Shown in pieces: positions 1 through 7,713 of a stretch of 11,656 nt of DNA. Positions within the stretch are counted from its first letter, which is position 1. The number at the start of each line of letters is the position of its first letter. Origin of the DNA: Deltaproteobacteria bacterium (GTDB lineage Bacteria > Desulfobacterota > Syntrophia > Syntrophales > UBA2210); the NCBI GenBank assembly GCA_016935935.1, contig JAFGPZ010000200.1:1-11656 (forward strand), read 5' to 3'. Under the pieces are notes generated by a model. The model was not told the origin of the DNA. It searched no databases and worked only from the letters and a program-made list of their open reading frames with translations. Both the position numbers and the translations under genes were made by a program.

Positions 1-160
1 ATGAATCCCTGTCTCTTTCCGTTCCGGAACAACCCCCTCCCGTAACAAAATAGCAAGATTTGAAACAAAAAGAGCATTGGCCGGCAAGCATCTGTCTCCC
101 CATCGGGTACAATACGGCACAAGAGCGATACCCTTTGTCACGAGAAAGGAGATTTGAGTG

Positions 161-1642
161 ATGGAACAACAATCAAAATCTCGCTTCGCGGCAGGCCGCT
201 GGTCGTACCTCTGGCTGGTTCTCTCTCTTGTTTTTCTGATATTTTCAGGTGGCCGGTGGGCTTATGCCGGTGCCCCCTGGCTTGCTCTGCCTCTGCTCCT
301 TCGCTTCGTACGATTTCAAAAGCCGCTGGTCGGTTATCTGTTCACCGTCGTCGTGGTGACCATATCGTCATCGATAATTTGGTACGGGCTGTTTCCGCTG
401 CCATTGCCGATGTGGGTCTTGTTCAATCTCATGCCGGCCTTATTCGTGGCCGTACCGTACCTTGCTGACAGGCTGATTGCCCGACGCCTGCCCGGTTTTC
501 TGTCGACATTGATATTCCCGGTAGCGGTTACGGTAATGGAATATGTCATGTCGTTTCGCCCCGGTAGTGGAACCTATGGCTCCCTCGCCTATTCACAATT
601 CGGTAATCTGCCCCTGATACAGATTGTATCCATAACGGGCATCTGGGGGATTGTTTTTTTGATAGCCTGGTTCGCATCGACCATCAACTACTGCTGGGAA
701 AATGGCTTCGCCTGGAAAAAAATCGGGAAGACCGCAGGAATTTATTTGTGCGTGTTCGCGGTCGTCTTACTCTATGGCGGCGCGCGGCTGATCGTGATCA
801 AACCCTCGGAAACAGGTGTCCGTGTGGCCGCAGTGACAACACCTTCGGATATCGTCGCAAGAATCATGGGAGCCTTTTCAGGCATATCGCCGTTTCATTT
901 GCAGGAATCACTGGCGACGCTGGAATCCCAGACGGTGATGGCAGCCGATGCCGGAGCGAGGATCATTGCCTGGCAGGAATACGGTGATTTGATCTCCACC
1001 GAAGACATGGACACATTTGTCAAAAACGGGCAACGGGTTGCCGCCGATAAAAAGATCTATTTACTGATAGGCGTCGGTCTTCTGGACAGCGGGCACAACG
1101 AAAAAGGCGAGAATGTCACCATATTCATTGATCCCGACGGGAAGATTGCATGGCGGTATTTAAAAAGCTACCTGGTGCCGATCATAGAAGAACCCTATTT
1201 TAAAAAAGGCGATAAAAAAATCCCCGTACAGGATACTCCATTTGGTACAATAGCCTCGGTTACCTGTTTCGATTTTGACCATCCCCGGTACATACGATCA
1301 GCGGGGCACGGCATCGACCTTTTCCTTGTTCCCGCGTTCGACGGGAAAACGCTTACCCCCGTGCATTCGCAGATGGCTGTTTTCCGGGGGATTGAAAACG
1401 GCTATTCCATACTCAAGCCCACCGGTGAGGGGCTTTCAATAGCGGCTGACCAGTGTGGAAGGGTGATAGCCAAACAGAACTATACAACTTCGCACGAGAG
1501 GGTCATGCTGGCCGATATGCCGGTAAAATCGGGTTTCACGATTTACTCGGTGATTGGTGACGCCTTCGCATGGCTGTGTATGATCGGATTGATCGGCCTC
1601 ATTGTGGTTGCTGTGATCAGGGGCAGGCAATATATAAAGTAG
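161..1642 (+). CDS. Lnt-like membrane-bound carbon-nitrogen hydrolase (apolipoprotein N-acyltransferase family)
   Basis: Family members transfer an acyl chain from phospholipid to the N-terminal Cys of lipoproteins at the outer face of the inner membrane. About seven hydrophobic segments fill residues 15-210, including the Lnt-type stretch TYGSLAYSQFGNLPLIQ. A periplasmic CN-hydrolase domain spans about 217-455 and a final membrane helix about 462-485. The Glu-Lys-Cys triad is visible: E273 (WQEYGD), K335 (RYLKSYLVP) and C369 (VTCFDFDHP). Length (493 aa) is close to E. coli Lnt (about 512). The Cys context is unlike the usual Lnt form, so this may be a paralogue with a different acceptor rather than the housekeeping enzyme. 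The start is ATG 161, with AAAGGAG at 145-151; an in-frame GTG at 158 is too close to it. The nearest lipoprotein gene is at 4182. Family confidence is high, exact substrate low. Confidence 0.82.
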   Translation: MEQQSKSRFAAGRWSYLWLVLSLVFLIFSGGRWAYAGAPWLALPLLLRFVRFQKPLVGYLFTVVVVTISSSIIWYGLFPLPLPMWVLFNLMPALFVAVPYLADRLIARRLPGFLSTLIFPVAVTVMEYVMSFRPGSGTYGSLAYSQFGNLPLIQIVSITGIWGIVFLIAWFASTINYCWENGFAWKKIGKTAGIYLCVFAVVLLYGGARLIVIKPSETGVRVAAVTTPSDIVARIMGAFSGISPFHLQESLATLESQTVMAADAGARIIAWQEYGDLISTEDMDTFVKNGQRVAADKKIYLLIGVGLLDSGHNEKGENVTIFIDPDGKIAWRYLKSYLVPIIEEPYFKKGDKKIPVQDTPFGTIASVTCFDFDHPRYIRSAGHGIDLFLVPAFDGKTLTPVHSQMAVFRGIENGYSILKPTGEGLSIAADQCGRVIAKQNYTTSHERVMLADMPVKSGFTIYSVIGDAFAWLCMIGLIGLIVVAVIRGRQYIK

Positions 1643-1763
1643 GAATATATGACCGGGGGAACAATCATGACAATGGCCGCCGGCATTGACAAAACCGGCT
1701 TTCTTTAGCGGTGAAACTCTCTCGGCGGAGGGAACACTGCGAAGCGGACCCCAAGAGGAAATC

Positions 1764-3056
1764 ATGATGGTAATTGATGAAAGGCACAATAACTTCCGTG
1801 ACATGTTTTACAAAACATTCGGTCGGGACAACATGTGTCTCCTGTGGCATGTAAAGGAAGTGCTCAAGGGTTTACCTGTTCGGCATATCCTTGACGTAGG
1901 GGCGGGCATGCGCGTTTCGCAAAACATCTGTCTCCCGAAAGGGGTTAAAACGGCGTTGATCGTCGATCCGGATCGTCGGATGCTCGGGACGTTTGTTGAG
2001 GAGTATCATGATGATCGGATCGAAACTCTTGAGGGAAACATTGGAACCGCTGATTTCGGAGACCGGTCATTTGATCTGGTGTTTTTGATCATGTCCCTTC
2101 TGTGGATCGATGATCCCCCCGCGGCACTGCTCAAGGTGGCCTCGCAGTCGCCCGCGTACATCGTCATATCAAATCCTGAATTTTTGCCCGAAGAGCTTAG
2201 CGCAGGCTCGGCATGCTTTCCCGGATGGAAAAGCGAGTTCATGAAAACCTTGGGGGCATATGCCGCACGGGCGTTGGACTTCGACGCGACCATGGAGTCA
2301 TGCGGTTATTATCCCCTCGCTATCTTTCACTCGCCGTCATGGCGTCCCACACCCGAGCACGCGATTCGCACGGTGCTCTATACGCGAGAGAAACCCGACA
2401 GGACGCCGTACGATCAGGCGAAATACATCATCCAAATAAACAGCAAATGTAATTTTAATTGTCCTGCCTGTTATGTCCTAAAGACCGGTGACGATATGGA
2501 TCCCGCCGTCTTCAGGGAGCTTATCGAACCGGTACAAAAAGATGAAATGATATGTCTGCGGGGCGGGGAGCCGACACTCACCGAAAACCTGATTGAAGAT
2601 TTCATTCAACCCGCGCTGCAAAAAGGGATTCACGTCGTCTTGGAGAGCAACGGGACATTCATCGGTTTACCTCATTATCAGGAGTATCTGGCAGTGCTCA
2701 CCCATAAACCTATTGAGGTCCGGCTCAGCCTTGACCGGCAGCATCTGGATCCCTTCCCCGAACGGATGCGGCGGACCAGGATCGGATGGATATCGCAATT
2801 TATCGGTGACGCGAAACGGCTCGGTATTCCATTCGGTCTTTTTGCCCTCGGGATGTGTCGGGAACAGGTCAAGCTATTTCTGAGAGAATATTCTGTTGAG
2901 TCGTGGCTCCCCTATATCCAACCCATCACCAGATACTCCGACATCACTGACCTGTCGATAAACGGCATGTTTGTCGACGTCGATGGCAGCATGCACGATT
3001 ACATTACCGGAATCGGATGGGTCGGCGAACCGGATAAAGATTCCCTCGGTTTGTAA
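1764..3056 (+). CDS. SAM methyltransferase-like domain fused to radical SAM domain
   Basis: A two-domain protein of 430 aa. The N-terminal half (about 10-200) looks like a class I methyltransferase: ILDVGAG at 42-48 fits the SAM-binding motif I, VDPD follows as the acidic post-beta2 motif, and SFDLVFLIMSLLWI fits motif IV. The C-terminal half (about 220-430) is a radical SAM core with C229-x3-C233-x2-C236 for the 4Fe-4S cluster and GGEP at 267-270. No SPASM or twitch Cys cluster follows, and the protein ends soon after the barrel. The substrate cannot be told. I chose ATG 1764 (or ATG 1767) because AAGAGGAA lies at 1753-1760; the open frame extends to a TTG at 1686, which has no good ribosome site. 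It lies 121 bp after the Lnt-like gene. The following Cys-rich TIGR04076 and flavoprotein genes suggest anaerobic redox or modification chemistry, but linkage is loose (145 bp gap). Confidence 0.8.
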   Translation: MMVIDERHNNFRDMFYKTFGRDNMCLLWHVKEVLKGLPVRHILDVGAGMRVSQNICLPKGVKTALIVDPDRRMLGTFVEEYHDDRIETLEGNIGTADFGDRSFDLVFLIMSLLWIDDPPAALLKVASQSPAYIVISNPEFLPEELSAGSACFPGWKSEFMKTLGAYAARALDFDATMESCGYYPLAIFHSPSWRPTPEHAIRTVLYTREKPDRTPYDQAKYIIQINSKCNFNCPACYVLKTGDDMDPAVFRELIEPVQKDEMICLRGGEPTLTENLIEDFIQPALQKGIHVVLESNGTFIGLPHYQEYLAVLTHKPIEVRLSLDRQHLDPFPERMRRTRIGWISQFIGDAKRLGIPFGLFALGMCREQVKLFLREYSVESWLPYIQPITRYSDITDLSINGMFVDVDGSMHDYITGIGWVGEPDKDSLGL

Positions 3057-3201
3057 AAGAACTTCCCGTTCATTCCTTCTCGAGGGACGCAGGCCATACA
3101 ATCAAATGGCGTGGCCCCACGGGCAATCAGCCCTTTACCGGATTTACTAATGGCATTACAATAAACTGGCGGAAGAGTAGAATAAAACAGGAGGCACCCC
3201 C

Positions 3202-3513
3202 ATGGGAAAATGCAGGATCACGGTATTGGAAACGCAATTCAACGAAAAGCTTGCCAAAGAGTACGGGGTTGCCGGCATTGGCCCCTGTCCTTTCCACAAA
3301 GTCGGCGATGTATTCGTGGCGGGATACGCGAAGCCCGAAGGCTTTTGCGATGAGGCATGGAAGGCGATCCAGCATTATGTCTTCGCCCTGGTGCATGGAA
3401 CAACGGGGACGTTTTTCGGCGATCGATGGGTCCGTCAGGAAGGCGTCTCCATCAATAGCTGTAATGACGGACTCCGCCCCGTCATTTTCAAGCTGGAGCG
3501 GATGGACGAGTGA
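3202..3513 (+). CDS. TIGR04076 family small Cys-containing protein
   Basis: A 103-aa protein that I recognise as the uncharacterised TIGR04076 family from the pattern CRITVL at the N-terminus, GPCPFHKVGD near 27-36, GFCDEAW at 47-53 and a C-terminal SCNDGLRPVIFKLER at 86-100. The conserved cysteines are C4, C29, C49 and C87, which could bind a metal or take part in redox chemistry; no catalytic function is established for the family. There is no signal peptide, so it is probably cytoplasmic. AGGAGG at 3189-3194 sits 7 nt before ATG 3202 and fixes the start. The Isf-like flavoprotein gene begins 26 bp downstream with its own strong ribosome site, so the two are probably co-transcribed and may share an electron-transfer role. 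That partnership is inference. Confidence 0.8.
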   Translation: MGKCRITVLETQFNEKLAKEYGVAGIGPCPFHKVGDVFVAGYAKPEGFCDEAWKAIQHYVFALVHGTTGTFFGDRWVRQEGVSINSCNDGLRPVIFKLERMDE

Positions 3514-3539
3514 GATACCCCTTGCAGGAGGGCTGAGCT

Positions 3540-4124
3540 ATGAAGGTCCTCAACGTGTACGGAAGCATGGTCGATGGCTCCAGCGCCGCCATCGCCACCC
3601 GGTTTCTGGAGAAGGCCGGCCGGCTCGGCGCGGAGATTCGAAGCTTCACGCTCGGAGGCCTGCAGATCAACGGGTGCAAACGGTGCTTGTCCTGCAAAAC
3701 CACAACCGACCGGTGCGCTATCCGGGACGATATCACCACGATATTTGACACCCTCGTTACCTGTGATGTCCTCGTCCTCTCCACAGGGGTCTATGAGGGA
3801 GACGTCACCGGGAACCTCTACCTCTTCGAATCGCGACTGTTTTCATTCCTGAAGCCGGACTATGAAACACGTCCCGACCCGTCACGGCTTCCTCCCGGTA
3901 AGAAGCTCGTATTTATCCAGACGCAGGGCGGTGCGAAAGAGTGGCATGCCGACATCTACCAGCGGTACGAGTCGCTCTTCCGGAGGCTCGGTTTCGGCGA
4001 GGTCTTTGTCATTCAGGCGGACTGCGTCGACCATCCCTATGACATCGGCGACGATGTCATGAACCGGGCGGAAGAGATCGCCGCATTAGTCATGGGAGCA
4101 GCTCACGACGATAAACAAAGTTAA
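3540..4124 (+). CDS. Iron-sulfur flavoprotein (Isf-like), NADPH-dependent FMN reductase fold
   Basis: A 194-aa flavodoxin-fold protein. The start MKVLNVYGSMVDGSSAA gives strand 1 and the FMN phosphate-binding loop. C46-x2-C49-x2-C52-x6-C59, followed by IRDD, is the compact cysteine motif that binds a 4Fe-4S cluster in Isf proteins of methanogens and anaerobic bacteria. VLVLSTGVYEGDVTG near 75-90 and a later FIQTQGG stretch fit flavin-contact loops. Isf proteins pass electrons between ferredoxin or reduced nicotinamides and acceptors such as oxygen or peroxide. The protein is cytoplasmic with no signal peptide. AGGAGG at 3526-3531 supports ATG 3540. It follows the TIGR04076 gene by 26 bp and is probably in the same transcript. 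The family call is firm; the physiological donor and acceptor are unknown. Confidence 0.85.
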   Translation: MKVLNVYGSMVDGSSAAIATRFLEKAGRLGAEIRSFTLGGLQINGCKRCLSCKTTTDRCAIRDDITTIFDTLVTCDVLVLSTGVYEGDVTGNLYLFESRLFSFLKPDYETRPDPSRLPPGKKLVFIQTQGGAKEWHADIYQRYESLFRRLGFGEVFVIQADCVDHPYDIGDDVMNRAEEIAALVMGAAHDDKQS

Positions 4125-4181
4125 AATAGTCTGTAACATGTGAGCCCCGCCCCTTTTTCGATGATTAAAGGAGGGAGAATC

Positions 4182-4745
4182 ATGAAAAGGCTTTATGTTC
4201 TAATGCTTTCATTGATGCTGCTGATCGCCTGCGGCACCATGGGTCATCAGAAACCGGCGATGAGTTACAAGGAGACCCTTGCGACGTGGAATTCATACAA
4301 AAATGTCGGGGACTGGCTGGACCGCAATTTTCGTTTTGACTATGATCGGCAACGGTATGTTCAGGAACGCCTCAGAAGGGAAGGCCCCACCGGGCTTCTG
4401 GTACGGAATCACCGTCGTTTCTTTGAGAGTGGCTCGGGGTACTGTGCTGATGCAACCAACTTTGCGATACAAACGCTCAACGAGATCAATCCCCGCTATA
4501 ACGCCCGATGGGTTTTTGTGCTCAACGCGCAGGGTCATCCCCATCACTGGGTAGCCGCATTCAGCCATGACGGCAGGCTTTATATCATGGATTACGGTGC
4601 GGGTCCTTCCTGGAGTGAGATGCTCGGGATTCATGGTCCGTACGATTCGCTGGGCGAATATCTCGGTTTTCTGGAATCCTTGAACATCCGAGGATTTAAA
4701 GCCGATACCGTATATTATCGCGATATGCCTGGGCAGGAGGATTAA
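4182..4745 (+). CDS. Lipoprotein with transglutaminase-like (papain-fold) domain
   Basis: A 187-aa protein. The N-terminus is a lipoprotein signal: basic MKR, a hydrophobic run, then lipobox L-I-A-C with C17 as the acylated cysteine. The rest looks like a transglutaminase-like cysteine-peptidase domain: C88 in SGYCADATNFA, H122 in PHHWVAAF and D137 in YIMDYGAG form a plausible Cys-His-Asp triad in the expected order. It probably acts in the periplasm or at the outer membrane; whether it cleaves peptide bonds, crosslinks or only binds is unknown. ATG 4182 is preferred because AAAGGAGG lies just before it (4168-4175). In-frame GTG 4140 and ATG 4161 would put that ribosome site inside the gene and add charged residues before the signal. 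It is 57 bp downstream of the flavoprotein gene. An Lnt-like gene nearby could in principle process it. Confidence 0.75.
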   Translation: MKRLYVLMLSLMLLIACGTMGHQKPAMSYKETLATWNSYKNVGDWLDRNFRFDYDRQRYVQERLRREGPTGLLVRNHRRFFESGSGYCADATNFAIQTLNEINPRYNARWVFVLNAQGHPHHWVAAFSHDGRLYIMDYGAGPSWSEMLGIHGPYDSLGEYLGFLESLNIRGFKADTVYYRDMPGQED

Positions 4746-4900
4746 CAGGCATAAGACCAGCAACGTGAATTTGCGTCTCGAATATCAGCTTGATTTCTTT
4801 TATCAATTATGAGAAATTATAGAACAATATAACGAGATTTGTCTTGGGTGATCATACCCTGCCCCACTGTATACGAATTACCGAATAGAAGAATCAATCC

Positions 4901-4928
4901 GTCCCTTTTACGGTTTGAAGCAAGGGAC
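4901..4928. promoter_or_regulatory. 7-bp inverted repeat in the leader of the CoA-transferase gene
   Basis: GTCCCTT at 4901-4907 and AAGGGAC at 4922-4928 are perfectly complementary across a 14-nt loop. The hairpin lies 51 bp before the CoA-transferase start. A T-run (GGGATTTTTTGG) lies about 10 nt after it, too far for a standard terminator but possible for an attenuator, or as an operator. Weak evidence. Confidence 0.3.
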
Positions 4929-4979
4929 TGGTAGCGGGATTTTTTGGTTAAAAAATATGACCTATGAAGGAGCCAGCCC

Positions 4980-6287
4980 ATGAACGCGTATGCTGACGAG
5001 TATAAGCGCAAGTTGACCACCCCCGCGGACGCCGTCGCGTCGATCAAGAGCGGGGATACCCTGATTCATGGCATGACCATCGCCGAACCCCCGGCACTCC
5101 TCGCCGCCATTGCCGACAGGGCGGAGGCGGGGGAGCTGCGGGACATCAAGGTCTATTCCTTCAACCCCCTGAAGTATGTGACCGAAACGATCTGCCGACC
5201 GGATCTGAGCGATGTCATCGAGTCCTTCTCATGGTTTGTCAGTGGTCACTCACGGGGGCTGGTGTCGGTCGGGCTGACGCAGTACATCCCCGTTTACTTC
5301 CATCAGGTTCCACGGCTGATCCGGGAAGAGATGACCGTCGACGTCACCATCACCACCGTTTCACCGATGGACCAGTCCGGTTTCTTCAGCTTCGGGACCA
5401 ACAACGACTACACGTCGGTGGCGGCCAAGGCGAGTAAGACGGTTATCGTGGAAGTGAACGAACACATGCCCCGTGTCTTCGGGAGCGGAATGATCCACAT
5501 TTCCGATGTCGATGCGATAGTGGAAAATACCGTCCCCTTGCTTGAATTGCCGCCGCCCCCGCCGAAGCCGGAGGATGCCCTGATCGGGAAACATATCGCC
5601 GAGATTATCCCCGATGGCGCCGTCCTGCAGCTGGGGATCGGGAGTGTCCCCAACGGTGTTACTCCTTACCTGACCGGGCATAAAGACCTGGGCATTCATA
5701 CCGAGCTCATCGGTCCCGGGATGGTGGACCTCATCAGACGGGGAGTGATTACGGGGCGCCGGAAGAATTTACACGCGGAAAAACATGTCTATACGTGTGC
5801 CTACGGGACGAAAGACACCTACGATTTCATGAACGACAATCCGAGCATGGCGAGCTATCCCTCCTCCTATGTCCTGGACCCGGCCGTAATCAGCAGAAAC
5901 GACAATATGATTTCCATCAATGCCATCCTGGAGGTCGACCTCTTCGGGCAGTGCAACGCCGAGTCACTCGATCAATCCCAGTTCAGCGGTGTCGGCGGAC
6001 AGCTCGATTTCGTGCGGGGGGCATGTAATTCCAAAGGTGGCAAATCAATACTGGCCTGCTACTCCACGGCCAAAAACGGGCAGTTCTCGCGCATCGTCCC
6101 TCGTCTCCCGGAAGGGACAATGGTAACGACACCCCGGATGGATACCGACTGCCTGTGCACGGAGCATGGCCTCGTCAAGATCCAGGGGAAAACCACCCGT
6201 GAGCGGGCCCTGGGCATCATCAGCATCGCCCACCCGTCCTTCAGGGACGAGCTGCTGCGGGAGGCCGAGAACATGCGGCTCCTATAG
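4980..6287 (+). CDS. Acetyl-CoA hydrolase/transferase family, 4-hydroxybutyrate CoA-transferase-like
   Basis: A 435-aa cytoplasmic enzyme, the usual length for the acetyl-CoA hydrolase/4-hydroxybutyrate CoA-transferase family, which moves CoA between acetyl-CoA and small carboxylic acids. The motifs read in family order: KSGDTLIHG at the N-terminus, FSFGTNNDYT in the N-terminal domain, LGIGSVPNGV near 217-226, IHTELIGPG near 239-247 with E242 placed as the catalytic glutamate that forms the glutamyl-CoA intermediate, and the GVGGQLDFVRGA motif of the C-terminal domain. A proline-rich linker (near 193-200) joins the two halves. AAGGAG at 4967-4972, 7 nt before ATG 4980, fixes the start. It stands alone, 234 bp after the lipoprotein gene, so it probably has its own promoter. 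The actual acid substrate (4-hydroxybutyrate, butyrate, acetate, propionate) cannot be read from the sequence. Confidence 0.88.
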   Translation: MNAYADEYKRKLTTPADAVASIKSGDTLIHGMTIAEPPALLAAIADRAEAGELRDIKVYSFNPLKYVTETICRPDLSDVIESFSWFVSGHSRGLVSVGLTQYIPVYFHQVPRLIREEMTVDVTITTVSPMDQSGFFSFGTNNDYTSVAAKASKTVIVEVNEHMPRVFGSGMIHISDVDAIVENTVPLLELPPPPPKPEDALIGKHIAEIIPDGAVLQLGIGSVPNGVTPYLTGHKDLGIHTELIGPGMVDLIRRGVITGRRKNLHAEKHVYTCAYGTKDTYDFMNDNPSMASYPSSYVLDPAVISRNDNMISINAILEVDLFGQCNAESLDQSQFSGVGGQLDFVRGACNSKGGKSILACYSTAKNGQFSRIVPRLPEGTMVTTPRMDTDCLCTEHGLVKIQGKTTRERALGIISIAHPSFRDELLREAENMRLL

Positions 6288-6371
6288 ATGGTGCCGATCT
6301 TACGTATAAGGAAAACAGTGGGTGGAGATTTGAGAGATGTGTGGTGTGTTGTTTTCTTCCTGAGCTCCGTG

Positions 6372-6550
6372 AAACCGCCCTTGACTGATTTGATGTAAGG
6401 TTCTTCCCGAAATGTTCAGCTAGATCTGCAAACGATAGGTTGGTTTCTCTTTATTCCCTTTTAAAACTAAAAGGTTAGAGCCCGTAATAGACTCTAACCT
6501 TTTCTGGCCTGAAGGTGCCTGCCGAATTGTCTTAGATGGTCATGCCCCTT
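6372..6550 (-). repeat. Direct repeat copy 1: 3' end and downstream flank of the PEP-CTERM gene
   Basis: This stretch matches 11368-11546 at a constant offset of 4,996 bp. Shared blocks are CTTGACTGATT (6380-6390) and AAATGTTC (6410-6417), a hairpin terminator beginning AGAAAAGGT on the minus strand, the stop codon at exactly the same offset, and the last coding codons reading ATGAC followed by TCTAA. Identity is roughly 79% by hand over 6372-6417 and lower in the spacers. It includes the coding tail, so it overlaps the PEP-CTERM gene. See the matching entry at 11368. Confidence 0.65.
6469..6503 (-). terminator. Intrinsic terminator of the PEP-CTERM gene
   Basis: AAAAGGTTAGAG (6469-6480) and CTCTAACCTTTT (6492-6503) form a perfect 12-bp stem with an 11-nt loop, 28 bp past the stop codon on the minus strand, followed there by TAGTTTTAAAA. 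The stem ends in A/T runs on both sides, so it may also stop plus-strand transcripts from the CoA-transferase gene. Confidence 0.85.
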
Positions 6551-7206
6551 CTTCTTCTCACGAAACCAACGATTCCCACTAATCCTGTCCCAAGAAGGAG
6601 CATCGTCCCCGGTTCAGGGACGGGGTTGCCTGCACCGAGCAGACTGATTTTACTGCTCCCTTCTCGCTCACTCTCCACGGTACCCACGCTGTTGAATCGG
6701 GCGGCAAAGAAAAAGCCCATATCATCCGTCTCACTGATCAGACTATCGAGGGTAATAGCGCCTCCCATGGTGCTCAACATAAAGCTGGTGGATTGAATGT
6801 CATCCGGGTTTAATCCCGGTGTACCGATATCGATTCCGATATCGAAAAGACCGGCCGGGTTAATCGTATTACCACTGCCCGCATTGTCGATAGAATCATT
6901 GTCTATATACACCGCGGTAATATCACTCCCGGAAAAATCCGACACTGCTAACGCAGGGGGGTCTAAAGGATTAACATTAAAATAGAATCCTCTCAAATCA
7001 CCAATATTCCCGGTTTCGCTGGAATCCACCGCGAGGTTGAATGTGAGGTACCCGGGATTGCTGGTGTCATCAATGGTCAGGATCATCTCCATCGGCTCGC
7101 CGGTAAAGGATTCGAGATTATAGGAAATCATGGTTGCATGAGCGTGGCTCAAGGATATCGCGATAAAAAGACCCACACACAAACTTGCAATATACTGTTT
7201 CTTCAT
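6532..7206 (-). CDS. PEP-CTERM sorting domain protein, exported
   Basis: A 224-aa secreted protein. It has an N-terminal Sec signal (MKKQ, then a hydrophobic core, with likely cleavage after SHAHA near residue 24). A low-cysteine, Asp/Ser/Gly-rich beta-type body follows, typical of this class. The C-terminal sorting signal has VPEP at 196-199, a hydrophobic helix at about 201-216 and RRRR at 217-220. Such proteins are recognised by an exosortase at the inner membrane, cut near the PEP motif and sent to the cell surface, often in organisms making exopolysaccharide or biofilm. No exosortase gene is in the window. The body matches no enzyme I recognise. AAGAGGAA lies 8 nt before ATG 7206. It is transcribed alone, away from the CoA-transferase gene. 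Its 3' end is homologous to that of the IPTL-CTERM gene at 11528. Confidence 0.88.
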   Translation of the reverse strand: MKKQYIASLCVGLFIAISLSHAHATMISYNLESFTGEPMEMILTIDDTSNPGYLTFNLAVDSSETGNIGDLRGFYFNVNPLDPPALAVSDFSGSDITAVYIDNDSIDNAGSGNTINPAGLFDIGIDIGTPGLNPDDIQSTSFMLSTMGGAITLDSLISETDDMGFFFAARFNSVGTVESEREGSSKISLLGAGNPVPEPGTMLLLGTGLVGIVGFVRRRRGMTI

Positions 7207-7713
7207 AATGCATTCCTCTTTACAACTAACTTAAGCTGCATCTTATGCTTACGCTGAAGTAGAATCGACTTACCTACGTGGCACTTCTTCTTACGAGCCA
7301 GTTCGATTTTCAAGTCCTATACTTGGCTAAAAAGTTTATCACTGAATACTAAAAGGACAATAAGCAAATAATCGTATTCTGAGCTATGCTTTTTCATGGA
7401 AATTTATACCGAAAAAGTACGAACTCAAGAGCTATACTATACTTTTTCTACGACATTTGTACTACATGAAGGGTAATACGAACGACGCTAAGGAAAATAT
7501 GGTGAGACGCTCAAACCACAATCATCAATTTTTTCAAAGACTGGTTTGATTACTTCTGGGCAAGGGCAGCAGTTCGATCCACTAGAAGCCTGACAAACGT
7601 AATTTCCGCTGGCTTCCTGTATTGTTGGTTATCTGATTCAATCCGTCAATACATCATTTCAAGTGATAATATGCAAATGATTTGAGAGGAAAAAAGAAGC
7701 CCCCAAAGTGCCA
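7207..7713. other. 507-bp gene-free region between PEP-CTERM and HNH genes
   Basis: No convincing gene. It must hold the PEP-CTERM promoter, but I found no clear -35/-10 or -24/-12 pair. A perfect 9-bp inverted repeat, GAAAAAGTA (7411-7419) and TACTTTTTC (7440-7448), has a 20-nt spacer and could be an operator or a hairpin. Two start-less open stretches overlap on opposite strands: plus 7506-7685 (59 codons) and minus 7491-7628 (about 46 codons, Cys-rich). At most one could be a decayed gene remnant; I recognise neither. Confidence 0.6.

Noticed and set aside
1649..1708. 19-codon ORF between the Lnt-like and radical SAM genes with a weak TAGGA upstream
   Set aside because: Too short, poor ribosome site, no recognisable precursor-peptide features; more likely chance, though its position before a radical SAM gene made it worth a look.
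1686..1763. N-terminal extension of the radical SAM fusion from TTG 1686
   Set aside because: No Shine-Dalgarno before the TTG, while AAGAGGAA precedes ATG 1764; the extra 26 residues add no domain.
4140..4181. Longer start of the lipoprotein at GTG 4140 or ATG 4161
   Set aside because: The strong AAAGGAGG site would lie inside the coding region and the lipoprotein signal would no longer be N-terminal.
5361..5699. 112-aa and 81-aa minus-strand ORFs inside the CoA-transferase gene
   Set aside because: Shadows of a well-supported GC-rich gene on the opposite strand.
7270..7300. TGGCAC motif suggesting a sigma-54 promoter for the PEP-CTERM gene
   Set aside because: It is on the plus strand, pointing away from the gene, and the GG to GC spacing does not fit the -24/-12 rule on either strand.
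7566..7585. TTCGATC context resembling a tRNA T-loop near the island edge, a possible attachment site
   Set aside because: No T-stem complement, acceptor stem or anticodon arm can be found around it.
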